64,000 bases of DNA. Source: Streptomyces tauricus. GTDB lineage: Bacteria > Actinomycetota > Actinomycetes > Streptomycetales > Streptomycetaceae. The notes below the pieces were generated by a model that did no database searches, had not been told where the DNA came from, and saw only the letters and a program-made list of their open reading frames with translations. Made by a program: the position numbers and the translations under genes. The first letter of the stretch is position 1. Each line of letters starts with the position of its first letter. Shown here one piece after another: positions 25,850 to 34,704 of the stretch. The DNA lies in contig NZ_BMVY01000020.1 in NCBI RefSeq assembly GCF_014650955.1, forward strand, positions 62,001-126,000. Reading direction: 5' to 3'.

Positions 25850-27466
25850 ATGCACGAGGCACCGGAACTGCGCAGCGCGGCCGATCCCGCGTCGGAGGCC
25901 TGGCGGAACAACGAGGCGGCACACCACGCACTCGTCGACGAGCTGCGGAACAAGCTCGCCGCGGCGCGCCTCGGCGGCGGTGAGCGGGCCCGCGCCCGGC
26001 ACACCGCCCGCGGCAAGCTGCTGCCGCGCGAGCGCGTGGACACGCTGCTCGACCCCGGTTCACCGTTCCTGGAGCTGGCCCCGCTGGCGGCCGACGGACT
26101 GTACGAGGGACAGGCGCCCGCGGCCGGCGTCATCGCCGGCATCGGCCGGGTCGCGGGCCGCGAGTGCGTGGTGGTCGCCAACGACGCCACGGTCAAGGGC
26201 GGCACGTACTACCCGATGACGGTGAAGAAGCACCTGCGCGCCCAGGAGGTGGCGCTGGAGAACCGCCTCCCCTGCGTCTACCTCGTGGACTCGGGCGGCG
26301 CCTTCCTCCCCATGCAGGACGAGGTCTTCCCCGACCGCGACCACTTCGGCCGGATCTTCTACAACCAGGCCCGGATGTCGGGCGCGGGGATCCCCCAGAT
26401 CGCGGCCGTCCTCGGCTCGTGCACGGCCGGCGGGGCGTACGTACCGGCGATGAGCGACGAGGCCGTCATCGTGCGCGGCCAGGGCACGATCTTCCTGGGC
26501 GGCCCGCCCCTGGTGAAGGCCGCGACCGGTGAGGTCGTCACGGCGGAGGAGCTGGGCGGCGGCGAGGTCCACTCCCGGATCTCCGGCGTCACGGACCACC
26601 TGGCGGAGGACGACGCGCACGCTCTTCGCATCGTCCGCACGATCGTCTCCACGCTCCCGGACCGGGGCCCCCTGCCCTGGTCGGTCAGGCAGGGCATCGA
26701 ACCGAAGGTGGACCCGGCCGGTCTGTACGGCGCGGTACCGGTCGACTCGCGCACCCCCTACGACGTACGCGAGGTCATCGCGCGCGTGGTCGACGGTTCA
26801 CGCTTCGCGGAGTTCAAGTCGGAGTTCGGCCAGACGCTCGTCACCGGCTTCGCCCATATCCACGGCCACCCGGTCGGGATCGTCGCCAACAACGGCATCC
26901 TGTTCTCCGAGTCCGCCCAGAAGGGCGCCCACTTCATCGAACTGTGCGACCAGCGCGGCATCCCTCTCGTCTTCCTCCAGAACATCTCGGGCTTCATGGT
27001 GGGCCGCCAGTACGAGGCGGGGGGCATCGCCAAGCACGGCGCGAAGATGGTCACCGCGGTGGCCTGCACGCGCGTACCGAAGCTGACGGTCGTGGTCGGC
27101 GGGTCGTACGGCGCGGGCAACTACTCGATGTGCGGCCGGGCGTACTCGCCCCGCTTCCTGTGGATGTGGCCGAACGCCAAGATCTCCGTGATGGGCGGCG
27201 AACAGGCCGCGTCGGTCCTGGCGACGGTCAAGCGCGACCAGCTGGAGGGCAGGGGCGAGTCCTGGCCGCCGGAGGCGGAGGAGTCCTTCAAGGCTCCGAT
27301 CCGCACCCAGTACGAGACCCAGGGCAACGCCTACTACGCGACGGCCCGGCTCTGGGACGACGGCGTGATCGACCCGCTGGAGACCCGGCAGGTACTGGGA
27401 CTCGCTCTGACGGCCTGCGCGAACGCCCCACTGGGTGACCCCCAGTTCGGCGTCTTCCGGATGTGA
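25850..27466 (+). CDS. accD1: Acyl-CoA carboxylase beta subunit (methylcrotonyl-CoA carboxylase type)
   Basis: A 538-residue carboxyltransferase subunit that transfers carboxyl from biotin to an acyl-CoA. Both crotonase-like halves are present: LVDSGGAFLPMQDEVFPD and GSCTAGGAYVPAMSDE in the N half, FLQNISGFMVGRQYEAGG and GGSYGAGNYSMCGRAYSPRF in the C half. The phrases match 3-methylcrotonyl-CoA carboxylase beta chains better than propionyl-CoA types, and the downstream HMG-CoA lyase agrees with a leucine-degradation role. The ATG at 25850 has GAGGGG eight bases upstream. It is the first gene of the accD1-accA1-hmgL-acdH operon. Confidence 0.92.
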   Translation: MHEAPELRSAADPASEAWRNNEAAHHALVDELRNKLAAARLGGGERARARHTARGKLLPRERVDTLLDPGSPFLELAPLAADGLYEGQAPAAGVIAGIGRVAGRECVVVANDATVKGGTYYPMTVKKHLRAQEVALENRLPCVYLVDSGGAFLPMQDEVFPDRDHFGRIFYNQARMSGAGIPQIAAVLGSCTAGGAYVPAMSDEAVIVRGQGTIFLGGPPLVKAATGEVVTAEELGGGEVHSRISGVTDHLAEDDAHALRIVRTIVSTLPDRGPLPWSVRQGIEPKVDPAGLYGAVPVDSRTPYDVREVIARVVDGSRFAEFKSEFGQTLVTGFAHIHGHPVGIVANNGILFSESAQKGAHFIELCDQRGIPLVFLQNISGFMVGRQYEAGGIAKHGAKMVTAVACTRVPKLTVVVGGSYGAGNYSMCGRAYSPRFLWMWPNAKISVMGGEQAASVLATVKRDQLEGRGESWPPEAEESFKAPIRTQYETQGNAYYATARLWDDGVIDPLETRQVLGLALTACANAPLGDPQFGVFRM

Positions 27467-27518
27467 GGGACCGGATGCGAGGAAACGGATGGGCACGGAT
27501 GTGAGGGGACGGACGACG

Positions 27519-29627
27519 ATGTTCGACACGGTACTGGTGGCCAATCGGGGCGAGATCGCCGTCCGGGTCATCCGGACGCTGCGGTCGCTGGGCGTGCGCT
27601 CGGTGGCCGTGTACTCCGACGCGGACGCCGACGCCCGGCACGTACGCGAGGCGGACACGGCGGTACGGATCGGCCCGGCGCCGGCCGCCGAGAGCTACCT
27701 GTCGGCGCAGCGCCTGCTGGAGGCGGCGGCCCGGACGGGCGCGCAGGCGGTCCACCCGGGCTACGGCTTCCTGGCCGAGAACGCGGACTTCGCACGGGCG
27801 TGCACGGAAGCGGGCCTGGTCTTCATCGGCCCGCCGGCCGAAGCCATCTCCCTGATGGGCGACAAGATCCGCGCCAAGGAGACGGTGCAGGCGGCGGGGG
27901 TCCCGGTCGTGCCCGGCTCGTCGGGCAGCGGCCTGACGGACGCCGAACTGGCCTCCGCCGCGCGGGAGATCGGCATGCCGGTACTCCTGAAGCCGTCGGC
28001 GGGCGGTGGCGGCAAGGGCATGCGCCTGGTGCGGGACGCGGCGCTCCTCGCGGACGAGATCGCCGCCGCGCGCAGGGAGGCCCGCTCCTCGTTCGGCGAC
28101 GACACGCTCCTCGTCGAACGGTGGGTCGACCGCCCCCGGCACATCGAGATCCAGGTCCTGGCGGACGGCCACGGGAACGTGGTGCACCTCGGCGAGCGCG
28201 AGTGCTCCCTCCAGCGCCGGCACCAGAAGATCATCGAGGAGGCGCCGAGCGTGTTCCTCGACGAGAAGACGCGGGCCGCGATGGGTGAGGCGGCGGTCCA
28301 GGCGGCCCGCTCCTGCGGCTACTCGGGCGCGGGCACGGTGGAGTTCATCGTCCCGGGCGACGACCCGGCCTCGTACTACTTCATGGAGATGAACACCCGT
28401 CTCCAGGTCGAACACCCGGTGACCGAACTGATCACGGGCCTGGACCTGGTGGAGTGGCAGCTGCGGGTGGCGGCGGGCGAACGGCTGGGCTTCGCCCAGT
28501 CCGACATCACGCTCACCGGTCACGCGGTGGAGGCCCGCATCTGCGCGGAGGACCCCGCGCGGGGCTTCCTGCCGTCCGGCGGCACGGTCCTGAGCCTGTA
28601 CGAGCCCCAGGGCGACGGCGTCCGCACGGACTCGGGCCTCACGGAGGGCACGGAGGTCGGCTCGCTGTACGACCCGATGCTGTCGAAGGTGATCGCGTAC
28701 GGCCCGGACCGCGCGACGGCCCTGCGCCGCCTCCGCGCGGCCCTGGCGCGGACGGTGACGCTGGGCGTACAGACGAACGCGGGCTTCCTCCGGAACCTGC
28801 TGGCACATCCGGCGGTGGTCGCGGGCGACCTGGACACCGGGTTGGTGGAACGGGAGGTGGAGGGGCTGGTGTCGGGGGAGGTCCCGGCGGAGGTGTACGT
28901 GGCGGCCGGCGTCCTACGCCAGACGGCCCTGACCCCCGATCGGCCTGAACGGCCTCGTCCTCAAACGCCGGACGGGCCGGGTGGCTGGACCGACCCCTTC
29001 TCGATCCCGAGCGGCTGGCGCCTGGGCGGCGAGCATGCGTGGACGGCGCACCATGTGCGGGTGCCGGGCCACGATCCGGTGACCGTCCGCGTGCGGGGCG
29101 ATGAGGTCAGGCTGGACGACGCGGCCATCAGTCTGTGGGGGGCCGGGGGCCTGCCCCTCCACGCGGCGCAGCCGCACATGTCACAGCCGGGAAGGGGCGG
29201 GGCTGGGGAAAAAGAATCGCTTTCCACCCTCACCCTCCACCTGGACGGCCAGTCCCACACCTTCCACCACTCCGGCACCTGGCTCGGCCGCGAGGGCGAC
29301 GCCTGGAACGTGCAGGACCACGACCCCGTCGCCGCGTCCCTCACCGGCGCCGCGCACGCCGGCGCGGACTCCCTCACCGCCCCCATGCCCGGCACGGTGA
29401 CCGTCGTGAAGGTCGCCCTCGGGGACGAGGTGAGCGCCGGGCAGAGTCTGCTGGTCGTGGAGGCGATGAAGATGGAGCACGTCATCTCCGCCCCGCACGC
29501 CGGCACCGTCACCGAACTGGACGTCACCCCCGGCACGACGGTCGCCATGGACCAGATCCTGGCCGTGATCGCACCGCAGGAACCGACGACAGCGCACGAA
29601 CCGGCAGCGCAGGAGGAGCCGGCATGA
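27519..29627 (+). CDS. accA1: Biotin carboxylase/biotin carrier alpha subunit
   Basis: A 702-residue alpha subunit with biotin carboxylase (residues 1-450) and C-terminal biotinyl domain (about 625-700). It starts FDTVLVANRGEIAVRVI. It carries the ATP-grasp loop SAGGGGKGMRL, the EMNTRLQVEHPVTE motif and the biotinylated Lys in EAMKMEH. Its partner is the preceding AccD1. The ATG at 27519 follows GAGGGGACGGACG. A near-duplicate of the accD1 end/leader (GGATGTGAGGG) occurs between the genes. The linker near residues 480-488 is encoded by a copy of an intergenic repeat, and a purine-rich stretch at 29187-29217 encodes another odd segment. The stop overlaps the hmgL start (ATGA). Confidence 0.93.
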   Translation: MFDTVLVANRGEIAVRVIRTLRSLGVRSVAVYSDADADARHVREADTAVRIGPAPAAESYLSAQRLLEAAARTGAQAVHPGYGFLAENADFARACTEAGLVFIGPPAEAISLMGDKIRAKETVQAAGVPVVPGSSGSGLTDAELASAAREIGMPVLLKPSAGGGGKGMRLVRDAALLADEIAAARREARSSFGDDTLLVERWVDRPRHIEIQVLADGHGNVVHLGERECSLQRRHQKIIEEAPSVFLDEKTRAAMGEAAVQAARSCGYSGAGTVEFIVPGDDPASYYFMEMNTRLQVEHPVTELITGLDLVEWQLRVAAGERLGFAQSDITLTGHAVEARICAEDPARGFLPSGGTVLSLYEPQGDGVRTDSGLTEGTEVGSLYDPMLSKVIAYGPDRATALRRLRAALARTVTLGVQTNAGFLRNLLAHPAVVAGDLDTGLVEREVEGLVSGEVPAEVYVAAGVLRQTALTPDRPERPRPQTPDGPGGWTDPFSIPSGWRLGGEHAWTAHHVRVPGHDPVTVRVRGDEVRLDDAAISLWGAGGLPLHAAQPHMSQPGRGGAGEKESLSTLTLHLDGQSHTFHHSGTWLGREGDAWNVQDHDPVAASLTGAAHAGADSLTAPMPGTVTVVKVALGDEVSAGQSLLVVEAMKMEHVISAPHAGTVTELDVTPGTTVAMDQILAVIAPQEPTTAHEPAAQEEPA
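28957..28977 (+). repeat. Intergenic-type repeat inside the accA1 coding sequence
   Basis: These 21 bp are identical to 21496-21516 in the intergenic repeat after the PucR gene. Here they are translated in frame as part of the Pro/Arg-rich linker (PERPRPQTPDGPGG) between the biotin carboxylase core and the downstream domains of AccA1. Confidence 0.85.
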
Positions 29628-30574
29628 CCACGACCCCCGAACTCGGCCTCCCCATGCCCGTACCGGCCGCCGAAGGCCTCCCCACCCGGGTCCGTATCCA
29701 CGAGGTCGGCGCCCGGGACGGCCTGCAGAACGAGAAGGCCACCGTCCCGACGGAGACGAAGGCGGAGTTCATCCACCGCCTCGCCGCCGCGGGCCTCACC
29801 ACCATCGAGGTGACGAGCTTCGTCCACCCCAAGTGGGTCCCTCAACTGGCGGACGCGGAGAACCTGTTCCCGCTCGTGAGGGACGCGGCCCCGCACCTCC
29901 CCGTCCTCGTCCCGAACGAACGCGGCCTGGACCGCGCCCTGTCCCTCGGCGCGACCCGTATCGCGGTGTTCGCCAGCGCCACGGAGTCCTTCGCGAAGGC
30001 CAACCTCAACCGGACCGTGGACGAGGCCCTGGCGATGTTCGAACCGGTGGTGACCCGGGCGAAGGCGCAGGACGCCCACGTACGCGGCTACCTCTCCATG
30101 TGCTTCGGCGACCCGTGGGAGGGCCCGGTGCCACTCCCCCAGGTCGTACGCGTCTGCCGGGCCCTGCTCGACATGGGCTGCGACGAACTGAGCCTCGGCG
30201 ACACGATCGGCGTGGCGACTCCGGGCCACGTACAGGCGCTCCTCACCGCACTCAACGACGAGGGAGTCCCCACCCCCTCCCTCGGCGTGCACTTCCACGA
30301 CACGTACGGCCAGGCCCTCTCCAACACCCTGGCCGCGCTCCAGCACGGCGTGACGACCGTGGACGCCTCCGCGGGCGGCCTCGGCGGCTGCCCGTACGCG
30401 AAGAGCGCCACCGGAAACCTCGCCACCGAAGACCTCGTGTGGATGCTGACGGGCCTCGGCATCGACACCGGGGTCGACCTCGGCCTCCTCACCGCCACAA
30501 GCGTGTGGATGGCCGGACAACTGGGCCGACCCAGCCCGTCCCGCACCGTCCGAGCCCTCTCCCACAAGGAGTGA
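29624..30574 (+). CDS. hmgL: Hydroxymethylglutaryl-CoA lyase
   Basis: A 316-residue TIM-barrel lyase that cleaves 3-hydroxy-3-methylglutaryl-CoA to acetyl-CoA and acetoacetate, the last step of leucine breakdown. Signatures are VGARDGLQNEK (metal site and catalytic Arg), TSFVHPKWVPQLADAE, LSLGDTIGVATPG, VHFHDTYGQAL (metal His) and GGLGGCPYAKSATGNLATED with the active-site Cys loop. The ATG overlaps the accA1 stop by 4 bp and is preceded by AGGAGGAG. A much longer overlapping frame that starts inside accA1 is not the gene. Confidence 0.94.
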   Translation: MTTTPELGLPMPVPAAEGLPTRVRIHEVGARDGLQNEKATVPTETKAEFIHRLAAAGLTTIEVTSFVHPKWVPQLADAENLFPLVRDAAPHLPVLVPNERGLDRALSLGATRIAVFASATESFAKANLNRTVDEALAMFEPVVTRAKAQDAHVRGYLSMCFGDPWEGPVPLPQVVRVCRALLDMGCDELSLGDTIGVATPGHVQALLTALNDEGVPTPSLGVHFHDTYGQALSNTLAALQHGVTTVDASAGGLGGCPYAKSATGNLATEDLVWMLTGLGIDTGVDLGLLTATSVWMAGQLGRPSPSRTVRALSHKE

Positions 30575-30579
30575 CCCTC

Positions 30580-31746
30580 ATGTCCCTGGACCACCGCCTC
30601 TCCCCCGAACTCGACGAACTGCGCCGCACGGTCGCCGAGTTCGCCCGCGATGTCGTGGCGCCGAAGATCGGCGACTTCTACGAGCGGCACGAGTTCCCGT
30701 ACGAGATCGTCCGCGAGATGGGCCGGATGGGCCTGTTCGGGCTGCCGTTCCCGGAGGAGTACGGCGGCATGGGCGGCGACTACCTGGCTCTGGGCATCGT
30801 CCTCGAAGAACTGGCCCGTGTGGACTCGTCGGTGGCGATCACCCTGGAGGCGGGCGTCTCACTCGGCGCGATGCCGATCCACCTCTTCGGCACCCCGGAG
30901 CAGAAGGCGGAGTGGCTGCCCCGCCTCTGCTCGGGTGAGCTGCTGGGCGCGTTCGGCCTGACCGAGCCGGACGGCGGCTCGGACGCGGGCGCGACGCGTA
31001 CGACGGCCCGCCTGGACGAGGCGACGAACGAATGGGTGATCAACGGCAGCAAGTGCTTCATCACCAACTCGGGCACGGACATCACGGGCCTGGTGACGGT
31101 CACGGCGGTCACGGGCCGCAAGCCGGACGGAGGGCCCCTGATCTCCTCGATCATCGTCCCGTCCGGCACACCCGGCTTCACGGTCGCCGCCCCCTACTCC
31201 AAGGTCGGCTGGAACGCCTCGGACACCCGCGAACTGTCCTTCGCGGACGTCCGCGTCCCCGCCGCGAACCTGCTCGGCTCCGAGGGCCGCGGGTACGCGC
31301 AGTTCCTCCGCATCCTGGACGAGGGCCGCATCGCCATCGCGGCACTCGCGACGGGCCTGGCCCAGGGCTGCGTGGACGAGTCGGTGAAATACGCAAAAGA
31401 ACGCCACGCCTTCGGCCGCCCGATCGGCGCGAACCAGGCGATCCAGTTCAAGATCGCGGACATGGAGATGCGGGCCCACACGGCCCGCCTGGCCTGGCGC
31501 GACGCGGCCTCCCGCCTGGTGGCGGGCGAACCGTTCAAGAAGGAGGCGGCCCTGGCGAAACTCCACTCCTCCACGATCGCCGTCGACAACGCCCGCGACG
31601 CCACCCAGATCCACGGCGGCTACGGATTCATGAACGAGTACCCGGTGGCCCGCATGTGGCGAGACTCCAAGATCCTGGAAATCGGCGAGGGCACGAGCGA
31701 GGTCCAGCGGATGCTGATCGCCCGGGAGTTGGGCCTGACGGGCTGA
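30580..31746 (+). CDS. acdH: Acyl-CoA dehydrogenase (isovaleryl/branched-chain type)
   Basis: A 388-residue FAD-dependent dehydrogenase. Motifs are LTEPDGGSDAGATRTTA, FITNSGTDITG, QIHGGYGFMNEYPVARMWRD and EIGEGTSEVQRMLIARELG. The ATG at 30580 follows AAGGAG and lies 5 bp after the hmgL stop, so it is the fourth gene of the operon. From memory, the S. coelicolor gene at this position is acdH, which acts on branched and short acyl-CoA. In this operon isovaleryl-CoA or a similar substrate is likely. It converges with the ATPase gene across 38 bp. Confidence 0.92.
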   Translation: MSLDHRLSPELDELRRTVAEFARDVVAPKIGDFYERHEFPYEIVREMGRMGLFGLPFPEEYGGMGGDYLALGIVLEELARVDSSVAITLEAGVSLGAMPIHLFGTPEQKAEWLPRLCSGELLGAFGLTEPDGGSDAGATRTTARLDEATNEWVINGSKCFITNSGTDITGLVTVTAVTGRKPDGGPLISSIIVPSGTPGFTVAAPYSKVGWNASDTRELSFADVRVPAANLLGSEGRGYAQFLRILDEGRIAIAALATGLAQGCVDESVKYAKERHAFGRPIGANQAIQFKIADMEMRAHTARLAWRDAASRLVAGEPFKKEAALAKLHSSTIAVDNARDATQIHGGYGFMNEYPVARMWRDSKILEIGEGTSEVQRMLIARELGLTG

Positions 31747-31784
31747 CAGGGTCGTCTGCCGGGCCGCCCCCTCACCTGACCGCC

Positions 31785-32288
31785 TCACACGGCGACTGCG
31801 GCACGCCCGGCCGCCGACTCCCCCAACTCGCACCACAGCAGCTTCCCGCGCGCCCCGAAGAGGTCGTCCCCGAGCCGGTAGCCGCCCCACGCGTCCGCGT
31901 AATGGCAGACGAGGAACAGCCCGCGCCCGCCATCGGCCTCCACCGGCGCGGGTGCGGGGCGCAGAGGTCCCGAGCGCCTGTCGAACGGGGGCGGGATGTG
32001 CGGGTCGGCGTCCCAGACCCCGACCCGCAGCCTGCCGCCCGCGAGCCCTCTCAACCGCAGTGCGGACGGGCCGACGGAATGGCGGTACGCGTTGGTGACA
32101 AGCTCGGACACCAACAGCTCGGCGGACTCGACGAGTCGCGTCAGCCCGTGTCCGGCGAGTACGGCCCGGAGGGTGACACGGGCGATGCGGGCGGCGCGGG
32201 GGTCATGCGGGAGTTGGAGGGCGTACGCCCATGTCGGCTCGGCTTCGCACTCCGGCGGGGACGACGGCGATGGGGATACGGTGACCAT
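31785..32288 (-). CDS. HATPase_c anti-sigma-like ATP-binding protein
   Basis: A 167-residue GHKL/HATPase_c protein like the RsbW-type anti-sigma kinases abundant in Streptomyces. The N box is ELLVSELVTNAYRHS, G1 is VWDADP and G2 is GGRGLFLV. There is no sensor or phosphoacceptor domain. The ATG at 32288 has AGGAGG six bases upstream. A longer frame lacks this. It is divergent from an XRE regulator followed by a DUF397 gene, the arrangement of abaA/whiJ-type developmental regulatory clusters, so it probably acts with them. Target unknown. Confidence 0.85.
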   Translation of the reverse strand: MVTVSPSPSSPPECEAEPTWAYALQLPHDPRAARIARVTLRAVLAGHGLTRLVESAELLVSELVTNAYRHSVGPSALRLRGLAGGRLRVGVWDADPHIPPPFDRRSGPLRPAPAPVEADGGRGLFLVCHYADAWGGYRLGDDLFGARGKLLWCELGESAAGRAAVAV

Positions 32289-32429
32289 GAACGCCTCCTG
32301 CGGTGGGGGAACTTGGTTCGCTGCCCCGACCGGGCGGTGGCGGTGACGCGTACAGGCACGTACGCGGTGCACTTCCGGCTTACCGGCGGGGGTGGTTGAG
32401 CGGTTCGGGTCTCACCGTAGGCTGCAAAA

Positions 32430-32465
32430 CCTGAACCTTTTGCCGACATCTGCAAAAGGTTCAGG
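32430..32465. promoter_or_regulatory. 14-bp-arm inverted repeat upstream of the XRE gene
   Basis: CCTGAACCTTTTGC (32430-32443) and GCAAAAGGTTCAGG (32452-32465) are exact inverted copies with an 8-bp spacer. It is AT-richer than its surroundings and sits 53 bp before the XRE start, in the divergent promoter region. It is the best candidate operator for this regulatory cluster. Confidence 0.75.
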
Positions 32466-32518
32466 TATTTGCCCTGTGTGGGTGACGATCACGTCAGATG
32501 TGCGAAACGGAGCGAGGC

Positions 32519-33370
32519 ATGGCACCACGGAGCACCCCCACGGCCCGCCGCCTGCGCATCGGCACCGAGCTTCGCCGACTGCGTGAGCGGGCAGGCATGA
32601 CCGCGGTGCAGGCAGCTCGCTCACTGGGGACGACTCAGGCGCAGATCAGCAATATCGAGGCCAACCGCTTCGGGGTGAGCGGGGAGCGCGTGCGCACGCT
32701 GGCCCGCATCTACGGCTGCGGGGACGAGCCGTTCGTCGACGCCCTCGCGGACATGGCGGCCAACCGCACGCGCGGCTGGTGGGAGGAGTACCGGGACGTA
32801 TTGCCGTCCCCTCTCCTGGACCTGGCCGAGATGGAACACCACGCCACCGCACTACGCGTGGCCCAGGTCATCAACATCCCCGGCCTGCTGCAGACCCCCG
32901 ATCACGCCCGCGCCCTGTTCCACGAAGCGGTCCCGCCCCTGCGCCCCCACGAGATCGAGCACCTCGTCTCCTACCGCCTTAAACGCCAGGCTGTCCTGTT
33001 CCGCGACAACCCGGTGCCGTACACCGCGATCATCCACGAAGCGGCCCTGCGCATGCAGTTCGGCGGCCGGGAGGTGGCCCGCACGCAACTCCGCCACCTC
33101 CTGGAGGCCGGCGAACAACCGAACATCACCCTGCGCGTCATCCCCTTCGACGGCACGTCGTTCCCGACCGCCGGCCATGGACTCGACTACGCGAGCGGGC
33201 CGGTGACCGCCCTCGACACCGCCGCGCTGGACACCAGCCACGGAAACGAACTGATCAATGCCGTCGGCAAGTTGGAGACTTATCGGCTCGTCCTGGATCG
33301 CATGGAGGGTGCGACCCTGAAGCCCGCCGCCTCCCACAAGCTCATCGCCACCATCACCAAGAACATCTGA
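32519..33370 (+). CDS. XRE-family regulator with DUF5753 domain (WhiJ-like)
   Basis: A 283-residue DNA-binding protein. The N-terminal Cro/C1 helix-turn-helix covers about residues 10-65 (LRRLRERAGMTAVQAARSLG, TTQAQISNIEANR). The rest is the DUF5753 domain (about 95-275), recognisable by NIPGLLQTPDHARALF, YRLKRQAVLF and LRVIPFDG. WhiJ of S. coelicolor has this architecture and works with a small DUF397 partner, which is the next gene here. The ATG at 32519 with GGAGCGAGG just upstream is preferred to an ATG at 32498. It probably represses its own promoter at the 32430-32465 dyad. Confidence 0.9.
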   Translation: MAPRSTPTARRLRIGTELRRLRERAGMTAVQAARSLGTTQAQISNIEANRFGVSGERVRTLARIYGCGDEPFVDALADMAANRTRGWWEEYRDVLPSPLLDLAEMEHHATALRVAQVINIPGLLQTPDHARALFHEAVPPLRPHEIEHLVSYRLKRQAVLFRDNPVPYTAIIHEAALRMQFGGREVARTQLRHLLEAGEQPNITLRVIPFDGTSFPTAGHGLDYASGPVTALDTAALDTSHGNELINAVGKLETYRLVLDRMEGATLKPAASHKLIATITKNI

Positions 33371-33381
33371 CCAGGAGCGCC

Positions 33382-33582
33382 ATGACCAACCTCCCTTGGC
33401 AGAAGTCCACCCACAGCGAGTCGGGGTCCGCCTGCGTCTACATCGCCACCCCCGCCGCCGGAACGATCCTCCTCCGGGAGAGTGACGACCCAGAAACCAT
33501 CCTCACCACCGGCCCGCGCCAGCTCGCAGCCCTGATATGCACCTTCGGCATAGGCCAGGGGAAAAGTCACTCGTACGACTGA
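33382..33582 (+). CDS. DUF397 small protein
   Basis: A 66-residue protein of the DUF397 family, the small partners of WhiJ-like regulators. The start LPWQKSTHSESGSACVYIA matches the family pattern W-x-K-S-x-(x)-S-x-x-x-x-x-C-V. It begins 11 bp after the XRE stop with AGGAG upstream, so it is cotranscribed. In other loci such proteins antagonise or license the partner repressor. Here that role is inferred from context. Confidence 0.9.
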   Translation: MTNLPWQKSTHSESGSACVYIATPAAGTILLRESDDPETILTTGPRQLAALICTFGIGQGKSHSYD

Positions 33583-33634
33583 CCGCATGCCGTTCGGACG
33601 ACCCCGACCAATGCGGCTCACTACGTTCCGCCGC

Positions 33635-34512
33635 ATGGTCAGCTCACCCCATGAGGCGATGCACCAGATCTTCAGGGAGGATCCGCGGCTGTTCGCCCGG
33701 GCCCTCCCGAAGGCCGGCATCACTCTTCCCGAACCCACGGAAGTCCAGCTCCTGGACACCGATCTCACCGAGATCAGGCCCCTCGAACGCCGCGTGGACA
33801 CCCTGTTACGGGTCGACACGGCGGACAACGGGAGTTACCTGCTCGCCATCGAGATGCAGGGAGACGGGACCCGGACAAGCTCAACAGCTGGACGTACTAC
33901 CTGGCACACCTCTACGCCAAGTACGAGCTGCCGCCGGTCCTCCTTGTCGTCTGCCAGGACAAGTCCACCGCGTCCTGGGCGGCCGAGCCCATCCGTATCG
34001 GCCCCTCCACCCACACCAGCATCGCCGTCTTCCCCCTGGTCCTGGGGCCCGACAACCTTCCCGCGATCATCGACCCGGACGAGGCGGCGCAGGACCTCGG
34101 TCTCTCCGTCTTCTCGGCACTCACCCACGCCAAGGACCCGGCCCTGCCTGCGATACTGGACGCACTGGCGACGGCACTCGTCGACACCGGCGGCGAGATC
34201 GCGAAGGACTGGGCGGAATTCATCGAGATCGGTCTGGGTGACCCCCGGACGCGCGCACTCTGGAGGAACTTGATGGCCACGTACACCAGTCGCTTCCCCG
34301 GCAGCGGGACCATCATCGAGGAGTCCATCAACAGGGGGCTGGCTCAGAGCCGGGCCGAGGACATCGTCCGTCTCCTCACCCTCCGCGGCATCGACACCCC
34401 CGAAGCCGCCCGGGAGCGCATCACCGGCTGCGCCGATCTGGAGACCCTCGGCACCTGGTTCGACCGGGCGGTCACGGCCACCGACGTGGAAGAGCTGTTC
34501 GCGGACATGTAG
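33635..34512 (+). pseudogene. Frameshifted Rpn/PD-(D/E)XK transposase-like nuclease gene
   Basis: The first frame (VSSPHEAMHQIFREDPRLF to LLAIEMQG) and a second frame (RRDPDKLNSWTYYLAHLYAK to the end TATDVEELFADM) together make one protein of about 290 residues of a family common in Streptomyces, related to Rpn/YhgA-like putative nucleases. The frames meet at CAGGGAGACGG (33857-33867). Restoring one base after CAGGG gives the expected Q-G-R-R-D-P-D-K. Unless this is a sequencing error, the gene is broken by a 1-bp deletion right at the conserved nuclease core. The start ATG at 33635 is tentative. Confidence 0.8.
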
Positions 34513-34525
34513 CCGCCGAAGCCGG

Positions 34526-34553
34526 CAGGGATGGCGTATCTCCGCCATCCCTG
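34526..34553 (+). terminator. 11-bp-stem terminator after the pseudogene
   Basis: CAGGGATGGCG and CGCCATCCCTG pair perfectly around TATCTC, 13 bp after the pseudogene stop. This isolates it from the downstream desE gene. Confidence 0.82.
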
Positions 34554-34634
34554 TTCGCACAGCCCGCTCATAGGCACCCTCGCGAGCCGCCGCAGGCGTT
34601 TCTGCAGGTGGAACCCCACCTCCTGGACACCGAC

Positions 34635-34653
34635 GAAGGTTAGGCTAACCTAC
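34635..34653. promoter_or_regulatory. Iron box upstream of desE
   Basis: The core AGGTTAGGCTAACCT (34637-34651) is a perfect match to the DmdR1/IdeR iron-box centre, with 16 of 19 positions matching the consensus TTAGGTTAGGCTAACCTAA. It lies 51 bp before the desE start and predicts Fe2+-dependent repression. Confidence 0.93.
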
Positions 34654-34704
34654 CTTCGCACCTGTCCCGGTGGGTCATCCGCCCTGTTCGAAAGCAGCCA
34701 CGCC

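Noticed and set aside
31785..34512. A defence or toxin-antitoxin island
   Set aside because: The ATPase-XRE-DUF397 set is a common WhiJ-like regulatory unit, the nuclease-like gene is broken, and there are no flanking repeats or integrase.
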